Shown piece after piece: positions 50,956 to 60,708 of a stretch of 64,000 nt of DNA (within the stretch, counting starts at the first letter, position 1; every line of letters begins with the position of its first letter). Position numbers and translations under genes: made by a program. The DNA lies in the NCBI RefSeq assembly GCF_014306625.1, contig NZ_JACRYL010000006.1, positions 208,088-272,087 on the forward strand, given 5' to 3'. The DNA comes from Pedobacter fastidiosus (GTDB lineage: Bacteria > Bacteroidota > Bacteroidia > Sphingobacteriales > Sphingobacteriaceae). The notes beneath the pieces were generated by a model, which worked only from the letters and a program-made list of their open reading frames with translations, searched no databases and was not told the origin of the DNA.

Positions 50956-51360
50956 TCACTTAATCATAACCCCAGGTCTGTTCACCAATGGAATTTTAAT
51001 CAAATTAAAATCAATTATGCTTTCTGGTAGGAAGATAAATTTCTTATCAAAAATGGTAGAACCGATGTAATAGCTTAACCAGTATTCGTTAGTCAGCCCG
51101 AAAACCTCTGGATCAATTGCCTCAACGCCTTTAAAATCATTGGCGGCCATATCGCCCAAGAAATGCCTTAAAACAGAAGTTTTAACTGGCTTGCCATCTT
51201 TTTCACCATAACCTTTAGAGCTAATTAAAACATTGGTTATTGGCTCATTCTTTAGGTTAACGAGATAAACAGTCCAGTTTTTAACTTCTGGAGTTTCGCT
51301 CATTAGCACTACGGCCATTGCAATATCTTCAACTGTATTTTCTGGTAAATCGGCTTTCAA
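50956..51360 (-). CDS. Hypothetical protein, apparent TTG start
   Basis: A 134-residue protein with no signal or membrane segment. The first codon in frame after a stop is TTG at 51360, with no ATG until codon 15, so either TTG or that ATG is the start. It ends SIIDFNLIKIPLVNRPGVMIK, beta-rich. Motif NWTVYLVNLKNEPITNVLIS suggests a small beta domain. I recognise no family. It lies downstream of topA on the same strand. Confidence 0.65.
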   Translation of the reverse strand: MKADLPENTVEDIAMAVVLMSETPEVKNWTVYLVNLKNEPITNVLISSKGYGEKDGKPVKTSVLRHFLGDMAANDFKGVEAIDPEVFGLTNEYWLSYYIGSTIFDKKFIFLPESIIDFNLIKIPLVNRPGVMIK

Positions 51361-51388
51361 GGTAATATGTTTATCTGTTTAAACTGAA

Positions 51389-51426
51389 TAAATCGGTTAA
51401 TTGTTTCAAAACAACTAACCGATTTA
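51389..51426 (-). terminator. Possible terminator or leader hairpin between topA and hypothetical gene
   Basis: 11-bp perfect stem TAAATCGGTTA (51389-51399) / TAACCGATTTA (51416-51426), extended inside by TTGT/ACAA. The T tract on the minus strand is weak. It lies after topA and 28 bases before the 50956-51360 start. Confidence 0.45.
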
Positions 51427-51530
51427 CACTTAAATTTTATAAAAAATAGATTTTTGTAAACACAAGATTTTCTCAACTATCTCGGTAATCCTAAGATCAT
51501 GTAATCTTAGTTAAAATCCTTTAATCCTGA

Positions 51531-54092
51531 TTATTTTTTCTTCACCACAGCCTTTTTTGCCGGTGCTTTTTTCTTAGCTGGAGCCTTCTTTTTTGTTTCA
51601 AAAGCTTTGGGAACCTGCTCAACAATCATTTTCTTGATCACTTCCAAATCAACATCTACCAATTCTTCTGGTGTGTATTTTTGTTTGGTAGCTTCGTTGT
51701 ATCTAAGTTTAAGCATCAATTTACCAAAACGAATAAAAGGTCCCCAACGACCATTTTCGATCGATATTTTTTCTTCATCCCAAACTTTAATAAAACGATT
51801 GGCTTCTTTTTCTACTTTTTTGCCAATTAAAGTATCAATATCTTCTTGAGTTAAATTATCAAAATCGTAACCTTTAGCCGGGATATTGATAAACAAATCA
51901 TTCCATTTTATAAACGGACCGAATCTACCTTTGCCTTTTGTAACGCCTAAACCTTCATAATGAGCAATTGGTGCATCATCATCCATTTTCTGTTTAATAA
52001 TTTCTACTGCTCTATCGTAAGTAACCGCTAAAGGTTCTTCGTTTTTAGGAAGAGAAATAAAAGCTTCGCCCCATTTAACGTATGGACCAAAACGACCAAC
52101 TCCAATCATCACTTCTTTGCCTTCAAAATCAGGTAATTGGAAAGGAAGTTTAAACAATTCCAACGCATCTTCTAAAGTAATTGTAGCTACAGATTGACTT
52201 CGCATTAAACTCGCATAACGCGGTTTTTCTTCTTCATCTAATTCGCCAATTTGAACTAACGGACCAAATTTACCAACCTTAGTGTAAACGTTTTTGCCAC
52301 TTGCTGGGTCTAAACCCAATAGGCGTTCTCCAGTAGCACGTTCTGCAGTTTCTAAAGTAGTTTCTACTTCACTATGAAAAGGACTGTAAAAAGAATGCAA
52401 CATTTTGGTCCACTCTTGTAAACCTTGTGCTATTTCATCAAATTCTTTCTCCACTTTCGCAGTGAAGTTAAAATCTACAATACCTTTAAAGTGTTCAACC
52501 AAGAAATCGTTTACCACTTCTCCAATATCTGTAGGAAATAATTTTTGCTTTTCGGCTCCAGTGATTTCAGATTTAAGATCCTTGCTTACTTTTCCATCAG
52601 CTAAAACAATAGCTGTAAACTTGCGCTGTTTACCATCTCTATCTTCTTTAACCACATAACCACGGTTTTGAACTGTAGAAATGGTTGGTGCGTAAGTAGA
52701 TGGTCGGCCAATACCAAGTTCTTCTAATTTTTTTACTAAACTTGCTTCTGTATATCTTGCCGGCGGACGAGAATAACGCTCGGTTGCCTGCATTTCTTTT
52801 AAAAATAATTCTTGGCCTTTAGCTAAAGGGGGTAAAATTGAACCGCCTTCTTTTTCTTCACCATCTTCTTCATCCGTAGATTCCAGATAAACTTTTAAGA
52901 AACCATCGAACTTTAAAACTTCACCTTCAGCTACTAAATGTTCTTTTCTAGTAGAAGCAGTAATTTGAGCAGTTGTTTTTTCGAACAAAGCTTCGCTCAT
53001 TTGCGATGCGATTGAACGTTTCCAGATTAAATCGTACAAACGTTTCTCAGAAATATCACCATCAACGGTATGTCTATCGAAATAAGTAGGGCGGATGGCC
53101 TCGTGAGCTTCTTGTGCACCTGCAGATTTTGTTTTATAAACTCTTTGTTGATGATATTGGTTGCCATAAGCAGATTTAATTTCTGCCGCTGCCGCATTTA
53201 AAGCTGTTTCGGATAAGTTTAACGAATCCGTTCTCATATAAGTAATCTTCCCAGCTTCATAGAGTCTTTGCGCAACCTGCATAGTTCTAGCTACAGGAAA
53301 ACCTAATTTTCTCGAAGCTTCTTGTTGTAGGGTAGAGGTTGTAAAAGGCGCAGCTGGATTGCGTTTTGCAGGCTTAGTTTCTAAGCTGGTAATATCAAAC
53401 TTTGCGTTTGCACAATCTTGTAAGTATTTCTCCGCATCAGCTTCGCTTTCGAAACGTTGTGGCAATTCTGCCTTTACAATTTCTTTTCCTTTACCTGTAG
53501 AGAATTGTGCTGTAATTTTGTAAGCAGCAGAAGCGTTAAAGTTTTGAACTTCTCTTTCTCTATCTACAATTAAACGTACAGCAACAGATTGAACTCGACC
53601 TGCAGAAAGCGAGGGTTTTACTTTTTTCCATAAAACTGGCGAAAGTTCAAAACCAACCAATCGATCTAAAACCCGACGGGCCTGTTGTGCATTTACTAAA
53701 TTATAATCTATTCCTCTAGGACTTTCTATTGCTTTTAAAATGGCTGGTTTGGTAATTTCATGAAAAACGATTCTTCTTGTTTTCTCTTCCTTTAGGCCTA
53801 AAGTTTCGAATAAGTGCCAAGAAATTGCTTCTCCCTCACGATCCTCATCGGATGCTAGCCATACCATTTCGGCTTCCTTAGCTAGTTTTTTGAGTTCGGC
53901 TACCATACTTTTCTTATCTGCAGGTACCTCGTAAGTTTGGGCGAAGTTATTTTTAATATCAATCGCCATATCGCCCTTAACTAAATCCCGAATGTGGCCG
54001 TAGCTAGATTTCACAAGGAAATCTTTACCTAGATAGCCTTCTATAGTTTTAGCTTTAGCTGGTGATTCGACGATTAATAAGTTTTTGGCCAT
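51531..54092 (-). CDS. topA: DNA topoisomerase I (type IA)
   Basis: Relaxes negative supercoils. The N-terminal Toprim domain has LLIVESPAKAKTIEGYLG and the metal-binding DEDREGEAISWHL. The active-site tyrosine is Y285 in ITYMRTDSLNLS, followed by the FEKTTAQITAS and GIGRPSTYAPTI elements. Instead of classical zinc fingers, the C-terminal part carries four GRFGPFIKW-type repeats (VGKFGPLVQIG, VGRFGPYVKWG, KGRFGPFIKWN, NGRWGPFIRFG), the Topo I C-terminal repeat found in Bacteroidota. The last 20 residues are a Lys/Ala/Pro tail, likely for nonspecific DNA binding. Length 853. Confidence 0.97.
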   Translation of the reverse strand: MAKNLLIVESPAKAKTIEGYLGKDFLVKSSYGHIRDLVKGDMAIDIKNNFAQTYEVPADKKSMVAELKKLAKEAEMVWLASDEDREGEAISWHLFETLGLKEEKTRRIVFHEITKPAILKAIESPRGIDYNLVNAQQARRVLDRLVGFELSPVLWKKVKPSLSAGRVQSVAVRLIVDREREVQNFNASAAYKITAQFSTGKGKEIVKAELPQRFESEADAEKYLQDCANAKFDITSLETKPAKRNPAAPFTTSTLQQEASRKLGFPVARTMQVAQRLYEAGKITYMRTDSLNLSETALNAAAAEIKSAYGNQYHQQRVYKTKSAGAQEAHEAIRPTYFDRHTVDGDISEKRLYDLIWKRSIASQMSEALFEKTTAQITASTRKEHLVAEGEVLKFDGFLKVYLESTDEEDGEEKEGGSILPPLAKGQELFLKEMQATERYSRPPARYTEASLVKKLEELGIGRPSTYAPTISTVQNRGYVVKEDRDGKQRKFTAIVLADGKVSKDLKSEITGAEKQKLFPTDIGEVVNDFLVEHFKGIVDFNFTAKVEKEFDEIAQGLQEWTKMLHSFYSPFHSEVETTLETAERATGERLLGLDPASGKNVYTKVGKFGPLVQIGELDEEEKPRYASLMRSQSVATITLEDALELFKLPFQLPDFEGKEVMIGVGRFGPYVKWGEAFISLPKNEEPLAVTYDRAVEIIKQKMDDDAPIAHYEGLGVTKGKGRFGPFIKWNDLFINIPAKGYDFDNLTQEDIDTLIGKKVEKEANRFIKVWDEEKISIENGRWGPFIRFGKLMLKLRYNEATKQKYTPEELVDVDLEVIKKMIVEQVPKAFETKKKAPAKKKAPAKKAVVKKK

Positions 54093-54224
54093 GAAATACG
54101 TTTTTGTGCAAATAAAGCTATAATTAAAGCATAAATCAAAACTTGTGTAGTATTTAATACAATTTATTTATTAAATATTATAAAGATTTGAGTTTAAAAA
54201 AGCCAAAAATACCTTATTTCGTAC

Positions 54225-55298
54225 CTAATTTATGACTGCATTTATTTTCTGCCAAAGACTGTTATCAAAACCTGAAACTGCAAAAGATGGATTCGCCGGA
54301 TCTGATGCATTACCCATTCTTACAACAACCATATTTTTACTTGGGATTATATAAATACGCTGATCTGAAGCACCCATAGCGGCATACATATCTATTGGCG
54401 CATTTGGTACTAATGATCCCTGAAAAATGGTTTGACTACCCGGAATCATATAACTCGTTTTACCATTTAACCACCACAAATAACCATATGAAGGATTGAT
54501 ATTTTGTGATGATTTTATACTCTCAGAAAAAAATGATGGATTAATTATTTGCTCATTATTCCATTTGCCATTATTTAGTGCAAGCAAACCAAATTTAGCC
54601 ATACTTCGGGTATTACTGTTGTATATTTTGAATATCAGTCCATCATCCCAAAAGCCGTCCATACCTAATTTATTTTTTATTCTATCATTAAAATAGCTCT
54701 CGTAGCTCTGTTTACTTGCAACGGAAACTACATCCATTAATTTTTGGAAAACGTTAGCGTAAGCCCATCGAGTTCCAGCATCCGCTACGTATGTTAATTT
54801 AGATTTTATAACCAGATCGCTACTTTCATCAAGTCCTGATGTCATGGTTAACAAATGTTTTACAGTAATTAGGTTTTCTTTGGCCATTGGTTCATTCGTC
54901 CATCCTGCACCTAAAAATTGTGATACCGGATTATTTATATTTAAGAGCCCTTCTTGTTGAGCTATCCCAGTTGCGGTAGCTACTAGAGTTTTGCCCGCAC
55001 TATTCCACGGCCAAGTATCCGTTGGGGTGTGCCCATTGAAATATTCTTCTAAAACAATTCGGCCATTTACAAGGATAATAAATGACTTGGAGTTTTTCTC
55101 AGTGAGGAATTTTTTTAAATCTTCTATTGCACTCTGTTTCCATCCTAAACTTGTAAAAGCTTTAGTTTCCCAAGCAGTAGAATTGTTAGGCGGGAAATAC
55201 ATTTGATCAGGTTGACTTGAAGGCGGATCATCAATTCGTTTTTTGCATCCTAAAAATGAAATCGAAATGATTAATAGCATGAGTTGAATTTTCTTCAT
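54225..55298 (-). CDS. Serine hydrolase lipoprotein, beta-lactamase family
   Basis: Lipoprotein with lipobox SFLGC (Cys18) of the class C beta-lactamase/DD-peptidase fold. The nucleophile motif is S100-A-G-K103 (WNSAGKTLVATATG), the second is Y-A-N in RWAYANVFQ, and the third is replaced by YLWWLNGKTSYMIPG. Motifs YFNGHTPTDTWPW and LTMTSGLDESSDL also fit. Substrate unknown; a cell-wall or esterase role is possible. Monocistronic; divergent from the glutathione peroxidase. Confidence 0.88.
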   Translation of the reverse strand: MKKIQLMLLIISISFLGCKKRIDDPPSSQPDQMYFPPNNSTAWETKAFTSLGWKQSAIEDLKKFLTEKNSKSFIILVNGRIVLEEYFNGHTPTDTWPWNSAGKTLVATATGIAQQEGLLNINNPVSQFLGAGWTNEPMAKENLITVKHLLTMTSGLDESSDLVIKSKLTYVADAGTRWAYANVFQKLMDVVSVASKQSYESYFNDRIKNKLGMDGFWDDGLIFKIYNSNTRSMAKFGLLALNNGKWNNEQIINPSFFSESIKSSQNINPSYGYLWWLNGKTSYMIPGSQTIFQGSLVPNAPIDMYAAMGASDQRIYIIPSKNMVVVRMGNASDPANPSFAVSGFDNSLWQKINAVIN

Positions 55299-55454
55299 AA
55301 TAATACAGTTTGATTTCTTGTTTCGACAAAGGTTTACAGGGAAGGTTTAATTTTATGTTTAAGTTACATAATCTCTACTCATTGTATTATTTACAACATC
55401 ATTACTTATCTGAAAACTATTTCTCCTTATATTCGTATATAAAATAAAACAGCA

Positions 55455-55970
55455 ATGATAAACACTATCCTCATCCTATTAAATTTTTTGGTAACCACGC
55501 CGCCAAAAAATGTTTACGATTTCAGCTTTAAAACTATTGATGGTAAAGAAGTAAAACTATCAAAATTTAAAGGCAAGAAAATCCTTATTGTTAATACAGC
55601 TTCTAAATGTGGTTTTACTCCACAATATGAAGATTTAGAGAAATTGCACAAGCAATATGGTAAAAAAGTGGTTTTAATTGGTTTCCCTGAAGGTAATTTT
55701 GGCGGTCAAGAGTTTTCTACCAATACCGAAATTAAAGAATTTTGTACTGGAAAATATAATGTAACCTTTTTATTAGCTGAGAAAAGCAGTGTAAAAGGCG
55801 ATGATATTAGTCCATTATTTAAGTATTTAACCACTCAGCCAGGAACAGAAGAGCAAGGCGATATTAAGTGGAATTTCGAAAAATTCTTAATTAATGAAAA
55901 AGGTGAATTGGTACACCGTTTCCGTTCTAAAACAAAACCTTTAGATGAAGCGATTGTAAAGAACTTATAA
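55455..55970 (+). CDS. Glutathione peroxidase family thiol peroxidase
   Basis: Reduces peroxides with a cysteine active site; the bacterial enzymes usually use thioredoxin. C52 in ASKCGFTPQY is the peroxidatic residue, and KWNFEKFLI holds the catalytic Trp and Asn. The usual FPCNQFGGQE is FPEGNFGGQE here, so the catalytic Gln position is Asn81, and the family Cys is Glu, leaving no evident second cysteine in that loop. The N-terminal 15 residues are hydrophobic and may export the protein. At 171 residues the size is normal. Ended by the hairpin at 56025-56075. Confidence 0.9.
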   Translation: MINTILILLNFLVTTPPKNVYDFSFKTIDGKEVKLSKFKGKKILIVNTASKCGFTPQYEDLEKLHKQYGKKVVLIGFPEGNFGGQEFSTNTEIKEFCTGKYNVTFLLAEKSSVKGDDISPLFKYLTTQPGTEEQGDIKWNFEKFLINEKGELVHRFRSKTKPLDEAIVKNL

Positions 55971-56024
55971 TTGATTACGTACTTGAAATGTAAAATGGAT
56001 TAGTTTTATATCTCAAAATAGTTT

Positions 56025-56075
56025 AAAAGGTAAAATGGGGTATGGATTATAAATCCATACCCCATTTTACCTTTT
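56025..56075. terminator. Very long perfect hairpin, bidirectional terminator
   Basis: Two perfect 24-bp arms, 56025-56048 (starts AAAAGGTAAAATGGGG) and 56052-56075, with a 3-base loop and T/A tracts at both sides. It sits between convergent glutathione peroxidase and aquaporin genes. Confidence 0.85.
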
Positions 56076-56086
56076 TTATTTGCTAA

Positions 56087-56794
56087 CTAGTTTCTTTCCA
56101 GTACAAATTTCCAAACTACAGCACTCAGTATAGCACCAATAACCGGCGCTACAATAAATAACCAAACTTGGCTAATTGCTTGTCCGCCAACCAAAAGGGC
56201 AGGGCCGATACTACGGGCAGGATTAACTGAAACGCCAGTTACCGGAATGCCCACAATGTGAATAAGCACCAAGCTTAAGCCAATGGCCAAACCAGCAAAA
56301 CCACCATTAATATTTTTGGTAGATGTAGAGCCAAAAATTACCAATAAGAAGATAAAGGTTAATACAATTTCTGCAATAAAACCAGCGTGTAAGCTGTAAT
56401 GTTGAGGAGATAAAGCATCAAATCCATTTTGCCCGAGTCCGTTTGTGGCCAGAGAATATTCCGGTTTTCCAGATGCGATTTGTAATAAGATAAAAGCACC
56501 AGCAATTGCACCTAAAATTTGAGCTACTATATAATATGCAGCTTCAGTAATTTTCATTCTCCCAGCTACAACCATACCAATAGAGATTGCAGGATTAATG
56601 TGGCAACCCGAAATGTGGCCGATTGCATAGGCCATTGCAATCACCGATAAGCCAAAAGCAAAAGATATTCCTAATAAGCCTACTCCTGTAGTGCCATTTG
56701 CGCCAGCAATTACGGCGCTACCACAGCCCATTAGTACCAATACTAGAGTTCCGAGAAATTCGGCAGTAAATTTTGAAAATTTAGAGATTTCCAT
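56087..56794 (-). CDS. aqpZ: Aquaporin (MIP family, AqpZ-like)
   Basis: Water channel of the inner membrane, 235 residues with six helices and two re-entrant loops. NPA boxes are SGCHINPAISIG and VSVNPARSIGPALL, and the start KFTAEFLGTLVLVLMGCG is typical of AqpZ. The residue after the second NPA (Arg, NPAR) fits the water-selective filter, as does His/Cys-bearing context. Monocistronic. Confidence 0.95.
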   Translation of the reverse strand: MEISKFSKFTAEFLGTLVLVLMGCGSAVIAGANGTTGVGLLGISFAFGLSVIAMAYAIGHISGCHINPAISIGMVVAGRMKITEAAYYIVAQILGAIAGAFILLQIASGKPEYSLATNGLGQNGFDALSPQHYSLHAGFIAEIVLTFIFLLVIFGSTSTKNINGGFAGLAIGLSLVLIHIVGIPVTGVSVNPARSIGPALLVGGQAISQVWLFIVAPVIGAILSAVVWKFVLERN

Positions 56795-56936
56795 ATAATT
56801 ATATTTTTAAAAGGTTTTAAAAGAAAAAATTACAGGGACGATGTAAATCAAAAGTAAATAAAAATTGAAGATTATAGAGGTTTTAGGAATATTTTATAAG
56901 TGGTTTTAAAATGCCTTGCCTATTTTGCATTTAGTT

Positions 56937-57000
56937 GGTACGTGGAGGCACGTACCACGGCTGGGTTCTCGATGCCTTGGTTCGTGTCTCCACGAACCAA
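56937..57000. repeat. Two palindromes of the tetraloop family (copies 2 and 3)
   Basis: Copy 2: GGTACGTG (56937-56944), loop GAGG, CACGTACC (56949-56956). Copy 3: TTGGTTCGTG (56977-56986), loop TCTC, CACGAACCAA (56991-57000), inverted relative to copy 1. Copy 2 differs from copy 1 by a paired T-to-A and A-to-T exchange within the stem. They occupy the 56795-57125 gap with the mnmA terminator; the rest is AT-rich leader. Confidence 0.82.
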
Positions 57001-57072
57001 TTTAATTTTTCGAAATTTAAAAGGTTCATCCCTTAACATCAATTCAAGATGTTAAATTGCTTTTAAACACAA

Positions 57073-57103
57073 AAATCCCAATCAGGCTAGCGGATTGGGA
57101 TTT
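57073..57103 (-). terminator. Terminator after mnmA
   Basis: 11-bp stem AAATCCCAATC (57073-57083) / GATTGGGATTT (57093-57103), 9-base loop; T-rich on the minus strand. Lies 22 bases after the mnmA stop. Confidence 0.72.
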
Positions 57104-57125
57104 GAATTTTATATATTTCTTATTC

Positions 57126-58217
57126 TTAAACTAAGAAACCACCTCCAAGCAAATCATTTCCTTCGTAGAAAACGGCCGATTGCCCTGGCGCAATCGCTGA
57201 AACATTATGATCGAATACTACCCGCATTCTATCTTTCTCTTGAACAATTGTACTCAACATACCGGCATCTTTATACCGGATTTTGGTAATTATATCGTTC
57301 ATAGGTTCTTCAATGCTAGCATATTTAACAAGATTGATGTTTCTAACCATTGCTTCTTTGCGTTCCAATTCATCGGCTTTGCCCAAAACAACTGTATTAC
57401 TTTCGGGTAAAATTTGCGTAACAAACATTGGCTCGCCAAAAGCAATGCCTAAGCCTTTACGTTGACCAATGGTGTAAAATGGATAGCCTTTATGTTGTCC
57501 AACGATCATTCCATTACTTAAAATGAAATTTCCGCCAGCCACTCTATCCTCTAAATCTTCTACTTTATGTTTTAAGAAAGCTCTGTAATCATTATCAGGA
57601 ACGAAACAGATCTCGTAACTCTCTGATTTTTTTGCCAATTCTTCTTGTCCCATATCCAAAGCCATTTGTCTGATTTCAGATTTTGCAAAACTTCCTAAAG
57701 GAAATTTGGTACGCGAAAGATTTTCTTGCGAAACGCCCCAAAGTACATAAGATTGATCTTTGTTTTCGTCTTTACCTTTCGAGATTACATGGCGACCACT
57801 GTCTTGTTGACGAACATTTGCATAATGTCCGGTTGCAATAAATTCGCAATCCAGTTTATTGGCACGTTTTAATAAAGCTTCCCACTTAATGTGTGTATTA
57901 CATAAAACGCAAGGATTTGGTGTTCTTCCCGCTAAATATTCATCTACAAAATTGTCGATAACATAATCACCAAACTCATCGCGGATATCTAATATATAAT
58001 GTGGGAAACCATAATTTACGGCTAGCGTACGGGCATCGTTAATGCTATCTAATGAGCAACAACCTGTTTCTTTGCTGCTTCCGCCAGATGTGGCATAATC
58101 CCAAGTCTTCATGGTTAAGCCAATAACCTCGTAACCTTGCTCATGCAACATTACCGCTGCTACCGAACTATCAACCCCGCCACTCATGGCTACCAGAATT
58201 CTACCGTGTTTACTCAT
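57126..58217 (-). CDS. mnmA: tRNA 2-thiouridine(34) synthase
   Basis: Thiolates U34 of tRNAs for Lys, Glu and Gln. The PP-loop is SGGVDSS (residues 12-18). The catalytic Cys106 lies in NPCVLCNTHIKWEALL, and the second Cys in YEICFVPDNDYRAFL. GHYANV, YPFYTIGQRKGLGIA and AIAPGQSAVFYEGNDLLGGGFL complete the family pattern. 363 residues is normal. Own terminator at 57073-57103. Confidence 0.96.
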   Translation of the reverse strand: MSKHGRILVAMSGGVDSSVAAVMLHEQGYEVIGLTMKTWDYATSGGSSKETGCCSLDSINDARTLAVNYGFPHYILDIRDEFGDYVIDNFVDEYLAGRTPNPCVLCNTHIKWEALLKRANKLDCEFIATGHYANVRQQDSGRHVISKGKDENKDQSYVLWGVSQENLSRTKFPLGSFAKSEIRQMALDMGQEELAKKSESYEICFVPDNDYRAFLKHKVEDLEDRVAGGNFILSNGMIVGQHKGYPFYTIGQRKGLGIAFGEPMFVTQILPESNTVVLGKADELERKEAMVRNINLVKYASIEEPMNDIITKIRYKDAGMLSTIVQEKDRMRVVFDHNVSAIAPGQSAVFYEGNDLLGGGFLV

Positions 58218-58403
58218 TTTAAATCTATTGGTTGCAAAAATAAGGTTTATTTAATTGAAATTATTTAAAGGAAGTCAGTAACTTGTAAAAAGCTGATTGT
58301 ATTTTTTCTGTTGATTAAACGTTTTAGTTTGCCTTTATGCGCAGATTAGCACAAAAATTAATACCTTAGAATTTTCAAAAAATAAGCTAAATTTTAAATT
58401 GAT

Positions 58404-60689
58404 ATGATTAAAAGAATTATCCTGCCTTGTCTTTTGCTTTCGGCTCTTGCAGCATCAGCACAGCAGAATTTGGTGCAGTATGTAAAGCCTATTATCGGAA
58501 CCGAAAAAATGGGACATACTTATCCTGGAGCAACTGTGCCTTTTGGCGCAGTGCAATTAAGTCCTGAAACCGACACCTTATCTTACGAAGTTGGTGGCAA
58601 GTATAATGGCGATGTGTACAAATATTGCGCTGGTTATAAATATGAGGACAAAACAATTACAGGTTTCAGTCACACACATTTTAGTGGTACTGGGCATTCA
58701 GATTTGGGTGATTTCTTAATTATGCCAACTCAAGGCAAACTTCAGTTAAATCCAGGAACAGCATCAAATCCTAAAGGTGGTTACCGTTCTTCTTTCTCTC
58801 ATGCTAATGAAGTTGCAGAAGCGGGTTATTACAAAGTGAAGTTAGATGATGATAACATTACGGCTGAGCTAACGTCTACAACTAGAGTTGGAATGCATCA
58901 ATATACTTTCCCAAAATCAGATCAATCGCATATTATTTTAGATTTGATGGCCGGGATTTATAATTATGACGAGAAAACCGTATGGACTTATGTTCGTGTG
59001 GTAAACGATACTTTACTAACGGGTTACCGCCAAACCAATGGATGGGGTAGAACCAGAACAGTTTATTTTGCAATGAGCTTTTCTAAGCCATTTAAGAGTT
59101 ATGGAAGAAAAAGTTATGATGCCAAACAAGCTTATAGAGGTTTTTGGGGTAAATTTAACCAAGATCAAAATTTCCCAGAAATTGCTGGTAAAAAGCTGAA
59201 AATGTATTTTGATTTTGATACTCAGGAAGGCGAAAAAATTAAAATTAAGTTTGCCTTATCTCCAGTGAGTCAGGATAATGCTTTACAAAATATGCGTACG
59301 GAGATTTCTGGATGGGATTTTGAAAAAGTTAAAGCGCAGGCTCAAGCCACATGGAATAAAGAATTAAATAAAATTCAAATTACCTCATCAAACGATAATA
59401 AAATCAATTTTTATACTGCACTTTATCATGCATTTATCAACCCGACAACTTATACAGACGTTAATGGAGAGTATAAAGGCTTAGATCAAGGTGTGCATAA
59501 GGCAGATGGTTTTACAAATTACACAACCTTCTCTCTTTGGGATACTTACCGAGCCTTGCATCCATTTTTTAATATTATGCAACCGAGCAGAAGTAACGAT
59601 ATGGTAAAATCGATGATGGCGCATTACGATCAAAGTAGTTTGCATATGTTGCCAATTTGGTCGCACTATGCTAATGATAATTGGTGTATGAGCGGTTACC
59701 ACAGTGTTTCTGTAATTTCTGATGCAATTATTAAAGGTACTTACAATGGCGATCCAAATAAGGCCTTAGATGCCTGTATCGCGACAGCAAAACATCGTGA
59801 TTACGAAGGTATTGGCTATTATATGGACTTGGGATACATTCCTGCTGAGAAAAGTGGTGTTTCGGTTTCTAATACTTTAGAATATTCTTACGATGATTGG
59901 GCTATTGCACAATTGGCTAAAAAGTTAAATAGAATGGATGTTTATGATGAATTTATAAAACGTTCTGGCAACTGGAAAAACAATTACGATAAGTCAATTG
60001 GTTTTATGCGCCCAAAATTAGCCGATGGAACATTTAAAAAAGCATTTGATGCTAAAGATACTGAAGGACAGGGTTTTATTGAAGGAAACAGCTGGAACTA
60101 TAGTTTCTTTGTTCCGCATGATCCTGCTGCATTAATTGAAATGATGGGTGGTAAGGCAAAATTTGCCAAACGTTTAGATACTTTATTTACGATGCATTTG
60201 CCTGATGAATTTTTTGCACACACAGAAGACATTACCCGCGAAGGAATTATTGGTGGCTATGTACATGGAAATGAACCTGCGCATCATATAGCTTATTTAT
60301 ACAATTGGACCGATCAGCCTTGGAAAACTCAGGCTCAAATTCGCCACATTTTAAATATGCAGTATAAGCCTACGGCTGATGGTTTGGGTGGAAATGACGA
60401 CTGTGGGCAAATGAGTGCATGGTATATGTTCTCTTCTTTAGGGTTTTATCCGGTTTCTCCGGGTTCTGATGTTTATGCGTTGGGAAGTCCTTCGGTAAAC
60501 AATGCGGTTTTAAACTTAGAAAACGGAAAAACTTTTACCGTGGAAGCCATTAAGCAAAGCGATAAAAATGTTTATGTATCTAAAGTTTTATTAAACGGTA
60601 AAGAGTTGAGTACACCTTTTATCAAACATTCAGATTTAACAAATGGTGGTAAGTTGACTTTTTATATGTCTTCTTCACCGAAAAAATAA
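58404..60689 (+). CDS. GH92 alpha-mannosidase, exported
   Basis: Family 92 exo-alpha-mannosidase (calcium-dependent, usually alpha-1,2), acting outside the cytoplasm: signal peptide ends ASAQQ near residue 21. Landmarks: YVKPIIGTEKMGHTYPGATV, GFSHTHFSGTG, TFSLWDTYRALHPFF, likely general acid E624 in HGNEPAHHIAYLYNW, and GGNDDCGQMSAWYMFSSLGF near 655-675, which carries Asp residues. At 761 residues the length is standard. Monocistronic; ended by terminator 60709-60740. A SusC-like gene begins 2.7 kb downstream, so it may belong to glycan use. Confidence 0.95.
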   Translation: MIKRIILPCLLLSALAASAQQNLVQYVKPIIGTEKMGHTYPGATVPFGAVQLSPETDTLSYEVGGKYNGDVYKYCAGYKYEDKTITGFSHTHFSGTGHSDLGDFLIMPTQGKLQLNPGTASNPKGGYRSSFSHANEVAEAGYYKVKLDDDNITAELTSTTRVGMHQYTFPKSDQSHIILDLMAGIYNYDEKTVWTYVRVVNDTLLTGYRQTNGWGRTRTVYFAMSFSKPFKSYGRKSYDAKQAYRGFWGKFNQDQNFPEIAGKKLKMYFDFDTQEGEKIKIKFALSPVSQDNALQNMRTEISGWDFEKVKAQAQATWNKELNKIQITSSNDNKINFYTALYHAFINPTTYTDVNGEYKGLDQGVHKADGFTNYTTFSLWDTYRALHPFFNIMQPSRSNDMVKSMMAHYDQSSLHMLPIWSHYANDNWCMSGYHSVSVISDAIIKGTYNGDPNKALDACIATAKHRDYEGIGYYMDLGYIPAEKSGVSVSNTLEYSYDDWAIAQLAKKLNRMDVYDEFIKRSGNWKNNYDKSIGFMRPKLADGTFKKAFDAKDTEGQGFIEGNSWNYSFFVPHDPAALIEMMGGKAKFAKRLDTLFTMHLPDEFFAHTEDITREGIIGGYVHGNEPAHHIAYLYNWTDQPWKTQAQIRHILNMQYKPTADGLGGNDDCGQMSAWYMFSSLGFYPVSPGSDVYALGSPSVNNAVLNLENGKTFTVEAIKQSDKNVYVSKVLLNGKELSTPFIKHSDLTNGGKLTFYMSSSPKK

Positions 60690-60708
60690 TTACACATCCC
60701 AAGTACTT

